NCBI RefSeq assembly: GCF_009909145.1
Contig: NZ_JAAAPJ010000028.1
Location: forward strand, 1-64,000
Reading direction: 5' to 3'
From: Corallococcus silvisoli
GTDB taxonomy: Bacteria > Myxococcota > Myxococcia > Myxococcales > Myxococcaceae
DNA length: 64,000 bases
Part shown: positions 27,089 to 36,785 of the stretch, piece after piece
How the letters are laid out: every line of letters begins with the position of its first letter
Position numbering within the stretch: position 1 is the first letter of the stretch
The notes under the pieces: model-generated
What the model was told of the DNA's origin: nothing
Seen by the model: the letters and a program-made list of their open reading frames with translations, nothing else
Database searches by the model: none
Made by a program: the position numbers and the translations under genes

Positions 27089-30000
27089 TTAGACGTCCAG
27101 CGACGCCAGGGCCAGTTGGCGGAAGGCCTCGCTGCGGGCCAGCACCGCGCCCACATCCACCGCTCCCGGGTCCCCGCCGCGCGAGCCCGCGTCCAGCTGC
27201 GCCAGCACGCGCCCCGCCGCCAGCGACGCCGGCATCGCGCGCCAGGCCGCCACCGCCGCGGACTCCCATGCCAGCGCCACGCCGGGGCGGGTGAGCTCCA
27301 CGCCCTGGTCGCCCAGCGCCAGCGCCAGCGCGCACAGCCAGCCCAGCTCCACCGCGCCGAAGCAGCCCAGCGCGCCCGCGCCCAGCACCAGCGCGTCCCG
27401 CGACGTGAGGTACGCCTCCACGCCGCCCCGCGGATCCACGGCCACGCGCACGTGCTCCGCGCCCAGCGACGTGAGCACCGGCTTCAGCGCGACGTACACC
27501 CGCGCCAGGCTCTGGTCCGTCACCGGCACCAGGCCCTCCGGCTCCGGGTGCTGGAAGTCCTGCGTGGGACGGTCCAGCCGGGACACCGGCGCGCGCGGCG
27601 CGGGGGCGTCGCTCCCCACCAGCGCGGCGCCGATGCCGTCCGTGCGCTCGGCCTCCGCGCGGCCCAGGGCGCGCAGCGCTTCCGCGTACAGCGTCCAGCC
27701 ATCCACGTCCGGCCACTTCTCGCGCAGGAGCGCGGGCCAGAAGCGCACCGCGAGCACGGCGCCGTCCGGGGTCGGAGAGAAGCGCTCGGTCACCCACCGC
27801 GTCAGCGCGGGCGTGAGCTGGGCTCCGTCCGCGAGCCGTTCGGCCAGGCGCACCGCGGGGCCCACCAGCTGCGCGTCCAGGTAGCCGCGCAGGATGACTT
27901 CCAGCTCCGCGGGTTCATTCGTGAGGCGCTCGCGCAGCCGCAGCGCTTCGCCCACCAAGCCCCGCGCCTCGGCGAAGCGCACGCGGCGGGCGAGCCGCTC
28001 GTCCGTGTCCGGGAGCTGCTCCAGCTGCGCGGCGGCGTCGGCCCAGCGCTGCTGGGCTTCGTAGGCGTCCGACAGCCGCTCGCGGTACGGCGTCCACGCG
28101 TCGGGCCCCGCGAGCTTCGCCAGGGTGTCCGCCAGCGCGAGGAACACCGTGGACTCGCGCGCCTCGTCCACCAGCGCGAGCAGGGCGCGCACGGCGGCGA
28201 GGCTGTCCGCGTCATCGGAGAGGGCTTCCTCGAAGGCCTCGCGCGCCTCGGCGGGCTGCGCCAGGGGGCCCTGGAGGAGCTCCCCGCGCTCCAGGTGCAG
28301 CAGCGCGCGCGCCTTCGCGTCCGCCGTGTCCTGCGCGATGAGCGCCAGCGTGCGCTCCGCGGCCTCCAGGTGCTCCAGCTTGCGCTCCAGGGCGTACCGC
28401 TCGCGCAGCAGCTCCGCGCGGCGCGCGGGCCAGCCGTCCGCCGCGAAGGCCAGCGACTCCAGGCGCGCGGGCTCCGGCAGCGCGCGCACGCGGACGAGCA
28501 CCGCCTCGGCCAGCGACTCGGGCTCCAGCCCCAGCTCCGGCAGCAGCAGCATCAGGCGCGCGGCGAGGCCGGGCTCCGGGCTCAGCTCTTCCAGGGCGCG
28601 GAGGCGCGCGATGGCCGTGGCCGGGCGGGCGCGCAGCACCTCGTCGCGCAGGGACACGGCGAAGGCCGCGTCGCGGTCCTGGGACAGGGCCGCCAGCTCC
28701 AGCAGGCCTTCCCATTCCGCGTCCTCGCGCAGGCCGTCCGCCAGCGCGGCCGCGTGCGCCGGATCCGCGTCCGGCATCGCGACCAGGGCCCAGAGGGCCA
28801 CGCGCTCACGGGGGGCGTCCCCCGCCTGCGCGGCCATGGCCAGCGCGTCGGTGTACTCCCCCGCGGCCATGGCGGGCGCGAAGCCCACGTCCAGGGCGCG
28901 CGCGAAGGCGCCCAGGCGGCCGAAGCGCTCGGCCAGCTCCGCCGGGGAGAGCATGTCCGGCGCGTCGGTGGCGATGCGCTCGATGACCTCCAGCGCCTCG
29001 CCCATCTCGCCCGCCTTCTCCCAGAGGCCCGCGGCCTCCAGCAGCAGCGGCGGACGCTCCTCCGGGGCGGCGAGCCGCGCCGCCTGCAACAGCGCGCGGG
29101 CCGCGCGGGGCGCGTCTCCCGAGGCGCGGTGCAGGTGCGCGACCAGCAGCGCGGCGCGCAGGTCCGGCTCGGTGGAGACGGCGGCCTTCGCGGCCTTGAG
29201 CGCATCCTCCAGCAGGCCGGCCTTCTCGAAGGCGCGCGCGGCGGCCACCAGCAGCGACACCCGCTGTTCGCCGGACGCGAGCTCCGCGCGGGCCACGCGC
29301 ACCTCCGCGCGGCGCGCGTGCGCATCCCCCAGCAGCGGCTCCAGCGTCTCCAGCGCGTCGGCGTAACCCGCGCCGGAAGCGCCTCGCGCCACCACGGCCT
29401 CCAGTGCGTCGCGGGCGGCCTCCTCGCGGCCCGCGTCCTTCGCCAGCCCCGCGAACTCCAGCCGCAGCACGGCCGCGTCGTCCGCGTCCTCCGTGAGGGG
29501 GATCAGCCGCTCCAGCGCGGCGAGCAGCCCTTCCAGCTCCTTGCGAGCGCGCAGGCCGTCCACCAGCGCGCGCAGGGCCGCCGGGCTGCCTGGATCCGCC
29601 TCCGCCGCGCGCCGCGTGAGGGACCACGCCGTGTCCGCGTCCGACAGCGACTCGTGGGCCAGGGACGCGGCGGCGAGCAGCAGCTCGGCGGCGCGCGCAC
29701 CGCCCGCGGCCTCCGCGCCTGCTTCGTAGATGTCCAGCAGGTCCCCGTGGCGGCCCAGGGCGCGCAGGCCCTCCACCGCCCGGTCGATGACGCCCGCGTC
29801 CGCGGGACGCAGCCGCGCCAGGGGCACCAGCGCGTCGATGGATTCTCGCGGGTCCTCGAAGAGGTCGGCCGCGCGGCGCAGCAGCACCTCCTCCGTCGCC
29901 GTGTCCCGCGCGCGCCGTGCGAGCTGCAGCGAGGCCCGGTACAGGCCCGGGCCATTGCCCGTGCGCGCATGGACCTCCGCGAGCAGCGACAGCGCCTCAC

Positions 30001-33000
30001 CGCCGCGCTCGCCCTCCGGCTCCAGCGACACCACCGCCTCGAAGGCGTCCGCCGCGTCGTGGAACGCCCCCGACGCGAGCGACGCGTGGCCCAGGCGCAG
30101 CCACGTGCGCACGCGCACCGGGACCGGCAGCGTGTCTCCGCCCAGCGCCAGCACCCGGCGGTCGTAGGGCTGCGCGGCCGCGGGGCCTCCGCCCTGGGCG
30201 GCGAGCTCGGCGCGGGCGCAGAGCGCCTCCACGTCCCCGTTCGCGCGGCCCAGGTAGTCGTCGAAGGCCTCCGCGGCCTTCAGGGCCTCGCCGGCGTCCA
30301 GCAGGCGCTGGGCCCGCTCCCGCAGCAAGGGCAGCGCTTCCGCGGGGGCCACGGCCTCCGCGCGCTGGCCCAGCAGGTCCGCCAGCCGGCGCACGTCTCC
30401 GGCCGCGCGCTCGCGCACGTGGTGGAAGGCCTCCGCGTTCGCGGGGTCCAGCTCGAACGCGCGGTCCTCGCACAGGATGGCGCGCTCGCGGGCACCGCCA
30501 TCGCGGAAGGCGCTCGCGGCGGCGAGGTAGCTCACGGCGGCCTCGGCGGGCGTCTGGCGCTCGGCGCGGCGGAGCATCAGCTCGGCCAGGGACTGGCGCT
30601 CGCCGGTCTCCTCCAGGAAGGCGCGGTGGCGCGTGAAGACGGGCTCCCGGAAGGGATCCGCCTCCAGGAGGATGGCGTCGAACTCCGCGGCGTCCGCGGG
30701 GCGGCGCACCTGATGGAGCAGCTCCGCCGCCTGCGCGGTCAGGTCCAGGTCGTCCGGCTTCGCGGCGCGCGCGGCGATGAGCGCGGCGGCGGCGGCCTCC
30801 GGCTTGTTCGCGCGGTCGCGGTAGAGGACCGCGGCCCGGTACAGCAGCGCCGCGTGACGGTCGACGTCCGTCTCCGCTTCCGCGCACTCCTCGTACCAGG
30901 CGGCCAGCTCCGCCAGCCGCCCGTCGCGCTCCAGCAGCTCCGCCAGCAGGCGCTCGGCGTCCGCGAGCCCGCGGTCCTGGCGCAGCGCCTGACGCAGGAA
31001 GCCCTCGGCCTTCGGCGCGTCCGCCAGCTCGCCCAGGTTCAGGCGCGCGAGCCGCAGCAGCACCGCCGCGCCCTCCCGCGTGCCCGTCATCCGGGGCAGC
31101 CCGCGCTCCCACCAGCGCGCCTCGGCGGCGGCGTCGTCGCGGCGCTCGGCCAGGGCCGCGCCCATGCGGGCGATGTCCAGCTCCGCGGCGAACTCGAAGG
31201 CGCGCTCCAGCGAGGCCTCCGCCGCGTTCAGGTCCAGCTTCACGTCGCGCAGCAGCTCCGCGCGACGGCGCTCGCACGCGGCGGCCTCCGCGAGCCGGTC
31301 CTCTTCCGCCAGGAGGTCGCGGGCGTTCGCCAGCGAGCGCAGCGCGTCGTCCGCGCGGCCCAGCACCTCCGCGAGCCGGGCCTCCTCGTCGTAGGCCGCG
31401 AGCGCCGCGTCCACGTCCCCCGCCTGGAGGCTGAGCGCGGCCACCGGCTGGAGCTCTGCCAGCAGCTCCGACGTGCGGCCCGTCTCGCGGTAGAGCGCGA
31501 CGAGCCGGCGGCGCAGCGGCAGGGGCTCCTTCGCCATCCTCGCCGCGTGCGACAGCAGCGACGCCGCGATGGCCGCGTCCGCCAGCGCCTCGCGCGCCCG
31601 CTCCGCCAGCGACACCAGCCGCGTCACGGTGGCCTCGGACGGCGCCAGCGCGCGCGCGTGGGTGACGCGCACCTCGAAGGCGCCGCGCGGGTCCTCGCGC
31701 TCCAGCAGCGCGGCGAGCCGGTCCACCGCGCGCTCGCACAGCGGACGCTCCGCAAGCAGGTGCCGGTACGCGGCCTGCGCGCGCTTCACCTCGCCGGCCT
31801 GCTCCGCCAGGTCGCCCAGGCGCAGCGACGTGGCCTCCGCCTCCTCCGGGGCCGCGCGGAAGTCCGCCGCCTGGACCAGGGCCTCCTGCAGCGGCAGGGC
31901 TTCGCGCACCGCGCCGCGCAGGTAGAGCAGGTCCGCCAGCGTGGCCAGGTCCTCGCCCTTCGCGGGCACCCGCGCATGGGCGCGACGGGCCAGGGCCAGC
32001 GCGCGATCCAGCTCCTGGGCCTGCCGGGCGTACGCGACGCCTTCGCGCAGCAGCGCCGCGGCCTCGGAGGCGTCCGCGTCTTCCGCCGCGGCCTCCAGCA
32101 GCCCCGCGGCCTCCAGCAGCTCCCCGCGGCCGGCCACCAGCGACACCAGCCGGCGGCGCACCGCCGCGTCAGCCGGGGTCAGCCGCAGCGCCTGTCGCAG
32201 CGCGGCCTCCGCGGGCGCGCTCTGGCCCAGCCGGTCCAGGTAGAGCCCCGCGAGCTCCGAGTACAGCGACGCCGCGACGGCGGGCGCGGCATGGGGTGCT
32301 TCGGCGGCGAGCAACTCCGCGAGCCGGGCCCAGTCCTCCAGGTCGCGCAGCACGCGCTGCAACGCGAGCGTGGCCTCCTCGTGGCGCGGCGCCAGCAGGA
32401 GCGCGGCCTCCAGGTCGTTCGCGGCGGCCTCGCGCTCGCCCCCGCCTTCCAGCAGCGCGGCGCGCAGGAGGAGCGCCTCCACGCGGCGGGGGATGGGGCC
32501 CTGGCGCGCGGCCTCCGCGAGCGCGGCGGCTTCGTCCACGGGCTTGCCATCGCGGCGGGCCAGCTCGGCGAGCGCGAAGAAGGCGTCGCACCGCGCGTCG
32601 GCGGGCGGCTCCAGCGCGATACCAGCGCGCAGCGCGTCCCCGGCGGACTCGCGCTCGTCCTTCTCCAGCAGCACGGTGGCCAGGGCCAACAGCCGCTCGC
32701 GGGCGCGGGCGCCCAGGGTGGCATCCGCGGCCACCGCGCGGCGCCACGCATCCAGCTCCGCGGGGGCATCCGACGCCTCGCGCGCCAGCTCCGCCAGCAT
32801 CAGCAGCAGCGGCGCGGGCCGGCGCGACAGCTTCGCGGCCTGGGCGCAGTCGTCCCGCGCGGGCCCCATGCGGCCGGCGCTCCGGTGCAGCGCGGCCCGG
32901 CGCGCGAGCAGCTCGGCGCGAGCCTCGCCCGACGCGGCGGACACCAGCGTGCCCAGCAGCTCCAGCCGCTCGGCCTCCTCCTCCGTCGTGCCCGTGCCGG

Positions 33001-36000
33001 GCGGGGGCAGCAGCTCCAGCAGCGCCTGCGCCGCCCAGGCGTCCTGCGACTCCTCCGCCAACAGGCTGCGCAGCGAATCCGCCGCCGCGCTCGCGCGGCC
33101 CAGGGACAGGCACAGCTCCGCCAGCTCGCGGCGGGCCTGACGGCGGGCGTCGCCCGACAGGCGCGGCCACAGCTCCACCAGCAGGTCCGCCAGGGCCTCG
33201 CGCGCGCCGGCCTTGCGGTGCAGCGCGGCCAGCTCCAGCCGCGCGTCCAGGTCCTCCGGCGTGCGCGCGCAGAACTCCGCGAGCAGGCGCCGGGCCGCGT
33301 CCGTGCGGTTCGCGCGCACGGCGGCGGTGGCGGCCTTGCGCGTGAGGGCCACGCGCTCCGCCTCGCGAGGCGCGTCCACGTCCGCGGGCGGCAGGGCCAG
33401 CACCGCCTCGAAGTCCTCCAGGGCGGCGCGGGCATCCGTGGCCAGCCGCAGCTCACCCCGGCGGATGCGCGCGGGCGCGAACGTCGCGTCGCGCTCCAGC
33501 GCGTCCGCGAGGAAGGCCTCCTCGCGGCTCGTGCCCGCGGCCAGCAGCGACGCGCGGAAGAGCAGCTTCGCGCCGGCGCGCGCCTCCGGCACCAGCGTGG
33601 CCCGCCGCGCGTACAGCCGCGCCGCCTCCAGCTTCTCGCCGCGCTCCAGCTCCAGCTCGGCCAGCGCCTCCAGCACCTCCGCGGCGAGCGGACCCTCGGG
33701 GCTGGCCTCCAGCGCGGAGGCCAGCCGCATCAGGGCGGCGGACCGCTCCCCGCGCTCCAGCAGCGCGCGCGCGCTCTGGAAGAACAGCGGCGCGGCTTCC
33801 TCCGCCCGGTCCGCGCCCGCCAGGGCCTGCGCGCGCGTGGCCCACAGCTCCGCCAGCGCCTGCGTCTCACCGGCCTCCGTGTAGAGGGCCTCCAGCCGCG
33901 TGGCCAGCGCGTCATCCAGCCGGCGCAGCGGGAAGGCCTGCGCATAGGCGGCGATGGCGCCCTCGCGGTCTCCCAACAGCTCGCACGCCCGGCCCAGCCG
34001 CGCGCGCACGTCCGCCAGCTTCTCCGGCGCCGCGGTGCGCGGCAGCATCGCCAGCAGCGACTCCAGCGCGCGCCGCGCGTGTTCGGGCCGCTCGCAGCGC
34101 AGGCTCAGGTCCGCGAGGTCCAGCAGCACCGCCGCGTCGGGAGCGAGCCGCGCCGCCTTCTCCAGCGCCACCAGCGCGTCGCCCACCCGCCCCAGCCGGG
34201 CCTCCAGCACGCCCGCCAGCTCTCGCAGCGCCGCCGCCGCCAGCCGCTTGTCGCCCTGCGCCTCGGCTACGCGCGCGCGGTCCTCCAGCGCGGTCGCGAG
34301 CCCCGCCATGTCCGAGCGCTTGCGCTGCAACGCGCACAGCTCCCCCAGCGCGGGCAGGTCGTCCGGCTCCGCGCGCAGCACCTCCTGGAGCGCGTGCACG
34401 GCCAGGTCCAGGTCGAAGGCGAGGTCGCGCGCGGCCACCGCGAGGCGGCGGTACTTCTGCGCGCGCTCCTTGGGCTCCGACGTCAGCCGCGCCAGCGACG
34501 CGAGGCACCGCGTGAGCTGCGCGCCGTCGCGGCGGGCCTCGGCCAGCGCGAGCAGCGACTCCAGCGCGGGGCGGTGGTCGCCATCCGCCTCCAGCGCCAG
34601 CGTGAGCAGCTTGTCGGCCTTGTCCGCCTGCTGGAGCTTGCCGCGGTACAGCTCGCCCGCCTCGGCCCACAGCGCCGCGCGGGCCTTCGGCTCCTCCTTG
34701 AGGGCCGCGGCCTTCTCCAGCGCCTCGGCCAGCTCCTGCGAGCGGCCGGTGACGCGGAAGTACGGAAGCAGCTCGTCCAGCGCCACCGCGTCGCGCGGAT
34801 CCAACGCGAGCGCGGCCTCCAGGTGCTCGCGAGCGCGCGCCGGGTCGCCCAGCTTCGTGCGCGACAGCCGCGCCAGCGCGTGGTGACTCTCGTGCGCGGC
34901 GTGGCGGACGCCCTCCGAGCGAGGCGCCGGCCCCGCCAGCTCCAGCGCCTGCTGGTAGCCGCTCAGGGCCTCCTGCAACCGGCCCAGCCCCTCCGCCACG
35001 CGCGCGGAGGCGAACAGCGGCTCGGGCTCGCCGGGCAGCAGCGACACCGCCTCGCGGTAGCGCAGCAGCGCGTTCTCCGGCTGCTTCAGGCCCTCTTCCC
35101 ACACCCGGCCCGCGAGCAGGTCCGCCTGTCCCACGCGGTCCAGCTCGTGGCGCGCCATGGACACTTCGCGCAGCCGGTCCAGCGCCTTCAGCGCGCGCAG
35201 ATGCTCGCCGCCGCGGTGGCACAGCTCGCCCAGCAGCAGCAGCGCGTCCGGCTGGTCCGGCGACAGGCGCAGCGCGGCCTCGCAGTGCAGCCGGGCCCCC
35301 GCGATGTCGTCCTCCGTCTGCGCGCACAACCGCGCCAGGTGCACGTGCGCGTCCGCGGCCTCCAGCGGGTCGCGCGCCAGGGCCGCGAGCCGACGGTACG
35401 CCCGCACCGCGCCCGCCCGATCCCGCGCCTGATCCGACGCGCGCGCCAGGGCCTTCAGCGACGGCAGGTGGTCCGGCTTGAGGCCCAGCAGCTCGTGCAG
35501 CGCCTTCACCGCCACCTGCGGCGCGGTGTCGCGCGAGGAGCGCGCGGCGGCCTCGGCGGCGAAGAACGCGGCGGCCTCCTCCGACGTGCGGCGGGCCAGC
35601 GCGCACAGCGCCAGGTAGCGCTCCGCCGCGCGGGCACCCTCGCCTCGCCGCTCGCGCACCACGGCCTCGCCCCACAGCGCCGCGGGGCTGCGGTCGCGAC
35701 GGCGCGACAGCGTGGCCGCCACGTCCAGGGCCAGGTCATGCGCCTGCGGATCCGCCACCAGCAGCGCCAGCAGCCGCTCCGCGGCGAAGGGGTGCGCGTC
35801 CTGCGCGTCCCCGGCCTGGAGGTAGGCCTGCCGCGCCTCGGCCAGCCGTCCCTGCGCGACCAGCCCTTCCGCGTCCGCGAAGGCCCGGGCACCCTCCAGC
35901 GCCAGCATCAGCTCCTCGTCCGGCGCGGCGGGCGGCGGCAGCCCCCCGGCGGCGAAGCGCAGGCGCAGGCCCGTGCTGGACACCTCCGCCGCGGACAGGC

Positions 36001-36628
36001 GCGCGGTGTCCAGCGTGGGCACCTTGTAGCCACGGCTCAGCGCGGCGCGCTCGCACAGCGCGGGCAGCACGCGCGTGGAGAAGCCGGTGGCGCCGCGCAC
36101 CTCCACGTCCGGCAACAGGCCCAGCGCGCCCACCGCCTCCGACAGGAGCCCCGGCAGCTGCACCGACGGCGTGGCGGAGAAGCCATACAGGCGCACGTCG
36201 TAGACGTAGACGGCCAGCCGGTCCCCGTCCGCGTCGAAGGCGATCTTGAACGTGAACGGCGTGCGCTCCGGCGCGGGCAGCCGGCCCTGGCCCTCCAGGT
36301 AGCCGGGGCGGAAGTGCAGCCGCAGCTCCTCCACGCCCGCGAGCCGCCCGGCCAGCTCCGCCACCTTGCGCGTGACGAGGTCCGCGTCGACCGCCAGCTC
36401 CAGGAAGCCGAAGAGCAGCTTCTTGCGCTGGTAGCGCGTGGCCCCCGCGCTGACGTTGAACGGGAAGCTGACGTCCGGAATCTGGAGCGCGAAGTCGGAG
36501 ATGCGCAGCCCGGGCTGGACCTCCAAGGCCGGAAAGCCCACGAACGCGCGCCGATCCAACAGGCGAAGCTCGGGGGCTGCGCCCGCGGCGGGCGCGACGG
36601 GCTTGGGGGACTCGCTATCGGTGGCCAT
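27089..36628 (-). CDS. giant TPR-repeat protein (3,179 residues)
   Basis: 3,179 residues with no signal peptide or membrane segment. Residues about 15-225 form a beta-rich unit (SFPFNVSAGATRYQRKKLLFGF, FTFKIAFDADGDRLAVYVYDV) that looks like a compact lipid- or ligand-binding-type sheet but matches no family I can name. From about 240 to 3,000 the protein is a nearly continuous helical-repeat superhelix of divergent TPR units (A-LY-AG, LL-A-ARAL-E patterns), rich in Ala, Leu, Glu and Arg. The last about 150 residues are less repetitive. Likely a large intracellular scaffold. It is divergent from a kinase-cyclase gene and co-directional with a downstream lipoprotein. Reading frame is unbroken over 9.5 kb. 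Confidence 0.85.
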   Translation of the reverse strand: MATDSESPKPVAPAAGAAPELRLLDRRAFVGFPALEVQPGLRISDFALQIPDVSFPFNVSAGATRYQRKKLLFGFLELAVDADLVTRKVAELAGRLAGVEELRLHFRPGYLEGQGRLPAPERTPFTFKIAFDADGDRLAVYVYDVRLYGFSATPSVQLPGLLSEAVGALGLLPDVEVRGATGFSTRVLPALCERAALSRGYKVPTLDTARLSAAEVSSTGLRLRFAAGGLPPPAAPDEELMLALEGARAFADAEGLVAQGRLAEARQAYLQAGDAQDAHPFAAERLLALLVADPQAHDLALDVAATLSRRRDRSPAALWGEAVVRERRGEGARAAERYLALCALARRTSEEAAAFFAAEAAARSSRDTAPQVAVKALHELLGLKPDHLPSLKALARASDQARDRAGAVRAYRRLAALARDPLEAADAHVHLARLCAQTEDDIAGARLHCEAALRLSPDQPDALLLLGELCHRGGEHLRALKALDRLREVSMARHELDRVGQADLLAGRVWEEGLKQPENALLRYREAVSLLPGEPEPLFASARVAEGLGRLQEALSGYQQALELAGPAPRSEGVRHAAHESHHALARLSRTKLGDPARAREHLEAALALDPRDAVALDELLPYFRVTGRSQELAEALEKAAALKEEPKARAALWAEAGELYRGKLQQADKADKLLTLALEADGDHRPALESLLALAEARRDGAQLTRCLASLARLTSEPKERAQKYRRLAVAARDLAFDLDLAVHALQEVLRAEPDDLPALGELCALQRKRSDMAGLATALEDRARVAEAQGDKRLAAAALRELAGVLEARLGRVGDALVALEKAARLAPDAAVLLDLADLSLRCERPEHARRALESLLAMLPRTAAPEKLADVRARLGRACELLGDREGAIAAYAQAFPLRRLDDALATRLEALYTEAGETQALAELWATRAQALAGADRAEEAAPLFFQSARALLERGERSAALMRLASALEASPEGPLAAEVLEALAELELERGEKLEAARLYARRATLVPEARAGAKLLFRASLLAAGTSREEAFLADALERDATFAPARIRRGELRLATDARAALEDFEAVLALPPADVDAPREAERVALTRKAATAAVRANRTDAARRLLAEFCARTPEDLDARLELAALHRKAGAREALADLLVELWPRLSGDARRQARRELAELCLSLGRASAAADSLRSLLAEESQDAWAAQALLELLPPPGTGTTEEEAERLELLGTLVSAASGEARAELLARRAALHRSAGRMGPARDDCAQAAKLSRRPAPLLLMLAELAREASDAPAELDAWRRAVAADATLGARARERLLALATVLLEKDERESAGDALRAGIALEPPADARCDAFFALAELARRDGKPVDEAAALAEAARQGPIPRRVEALLLRAALLEGGGEREAAANDLEAALLLAPRHEEATLALQRVLRDLEDWARLAELLAAEAPHAAPAVAASLYSELAGLYLDRLGQSAPAEAALRQALRLTPADAAVRRRLVSLVAGRGELLEAAGLLEAAAEDADASEAAALLREGVAYARQAQELDRALALARRAHARVPAKGEDLATLADLLYLRGAVREALPLQEALVQAADFRAAPEEAEATSLRLGDLAEQAGEVKRAQAAYRHLLAERPLCERAVDRLAALLEREDPRGAFEVRVTHARALAPSEATVTRLVSLAERAREALADAAIAASLLSHAARMAKEPLPLRRRLVALYRETGRTSELLAELQPVAALSLQAGDVDAALAAYDEEARLAEVLGRADDALRSLANARDLLAEEDRLAEAAACERRRAELLRDVKLDLNAAEASLERAFEFAAELDIARMGAALAERRDDAAAEARWWERGLPRMTGTREGAAVLLRLARLNLGELADAPKAEGFLRQALRQDRGLADAERLLAELLERDGRLAELAAWYEECAEAETDVDRHAALLYRAAVLYRDRANKPEAAAAALIAARAAKPDDLDLTAQAAELLHQVRRPADAAEFDAILLEADPFREPVFTRHRAFLEETGERQSLAELMLRRAERQTPAEAAVSYLAAASAFRDGGARERAILCEDRAFELDPANAEAFHHVRERAAGDVRRLADLLGQRAEAVAPAEALPLLRERAQRLLDAGEALKAAEAFDDYLGRANGDVEALCARAELAAQGGGPAAAQPYDRRVLALGGDTLPVPVRVRTWLRLGHASLASGAFHDAADAFEAVVSLEPEGERGGEALSLLAEVHARTGNGPGLYRASLQLARRARDTATEEVLLRRAADLFEDPRESIDALVPLARLRPADAGVIDRAVEGLRALGRHGDLLDIYEAGAEAAGGARAAELLLAAASLAHESLSDADTAWSLTRRAAEADPGSPAALRALVDGLRARKELEGLLAALERLIPLTEDADDAAVLRLEFAGLAKDAGREEAARDALEAVVARGASGAGYADALETLEPLLGDAHARRAEVRVARAELASGEQRVSLLVAAARAFEKAGLLEDALKAAKAAVSTEPDLRAALLVAHLHRASGDAPRAARALLQAARLAAPEERPPLLLEAAGLWEKAGEMGEALEVIERIATDAPDMLSPAELAERFGRLGAFARALDVGFAPAMAAGEYTDALAMAAQAGDAPRERVALWALVAMPDADPAHAAALADGLREDAEWEGLLELAALSQDRDAAFAVSLRDEVLRARPATAIARLRALEELSPEPGLAARLMLLLPELGLEPESLAEAVLVRVRALPEPARLESLAFAADGWPARRAELLRERYALERKLEHLEAAERTLALIAQDTADAKARALLHLERGELLQGPLAQPAEAREAFEEALSDDADSLAAVRALLALVDEARESTVFLALADTLAKLAGPDAWTPYRERLSDAYEAQQRWADAAAQLEQLPDTDERLARRVRFAEARGLVGEALRLRERLTNEPAELEVILRGYLDAQLVGPAVRLAERLADGAQLTPALTRWVTERFSPTPDGAVLAVRFWPALLREKWPDVDGWTLYAEALRALGRAEAERTDGIGAALVGSDAPAPRAPVSRLDRPTQDFQHPEPEGLVPVTDQSLARVYVALKPVLTSLGAEHVRVAVDPRGGVEAYLTSRDALVLGAGALGCFGAVELGWLCALALALGDQGVELTRPGVALAWESAAVAAWRAMPASLAAGRVLAQLDAGSRGGDPGAVDVGAVLARSEAFRQLALASLDV

Positions 36629-36737
36629 CGTCGAAGGGTGGGGAGGCTACCATGACCCCTAAGCCCTGGAATTTTTGGGCAATCCCCCGCTTGGCAGGCA
36701 AGCGGCGGGGCGGGATGTACCCAGGGCATTCTGTCTT

Positions 36738-36751
36738 GGAGGAACGTCATG
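36738..36751 (+). promoter_or_regulatory. strong ribosome binding site plus ATG, out of frame with the kinase
   Basis: GGAGGAA (36738-36744) four bases before ATG (36749-36751). This is the best start signal in the region, but its frame closes within about 40 codons, whereas the kinase is read one base over. Either the kinase N-terminus has a +1 frameshift or the signal belongs to a short leader ORF. Confidence 0.45.
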
Positions 36752-36785
36752 CGCCCCGAGCGGAAGCCGTGCAAGATGCCGCGTC

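Noticed and set aside
26825..36655. Plus-strand open frame of about 9.8 kb opposite the giant TPR gene
   Set aside because: It mirrors the codon bias of the minus-strand gene (G/C at third positions keeps stops away) and translates to Arg/Gln/His-rich low-complexity sequence with no domain. Same reasoning for the long frame at 41640-47663.
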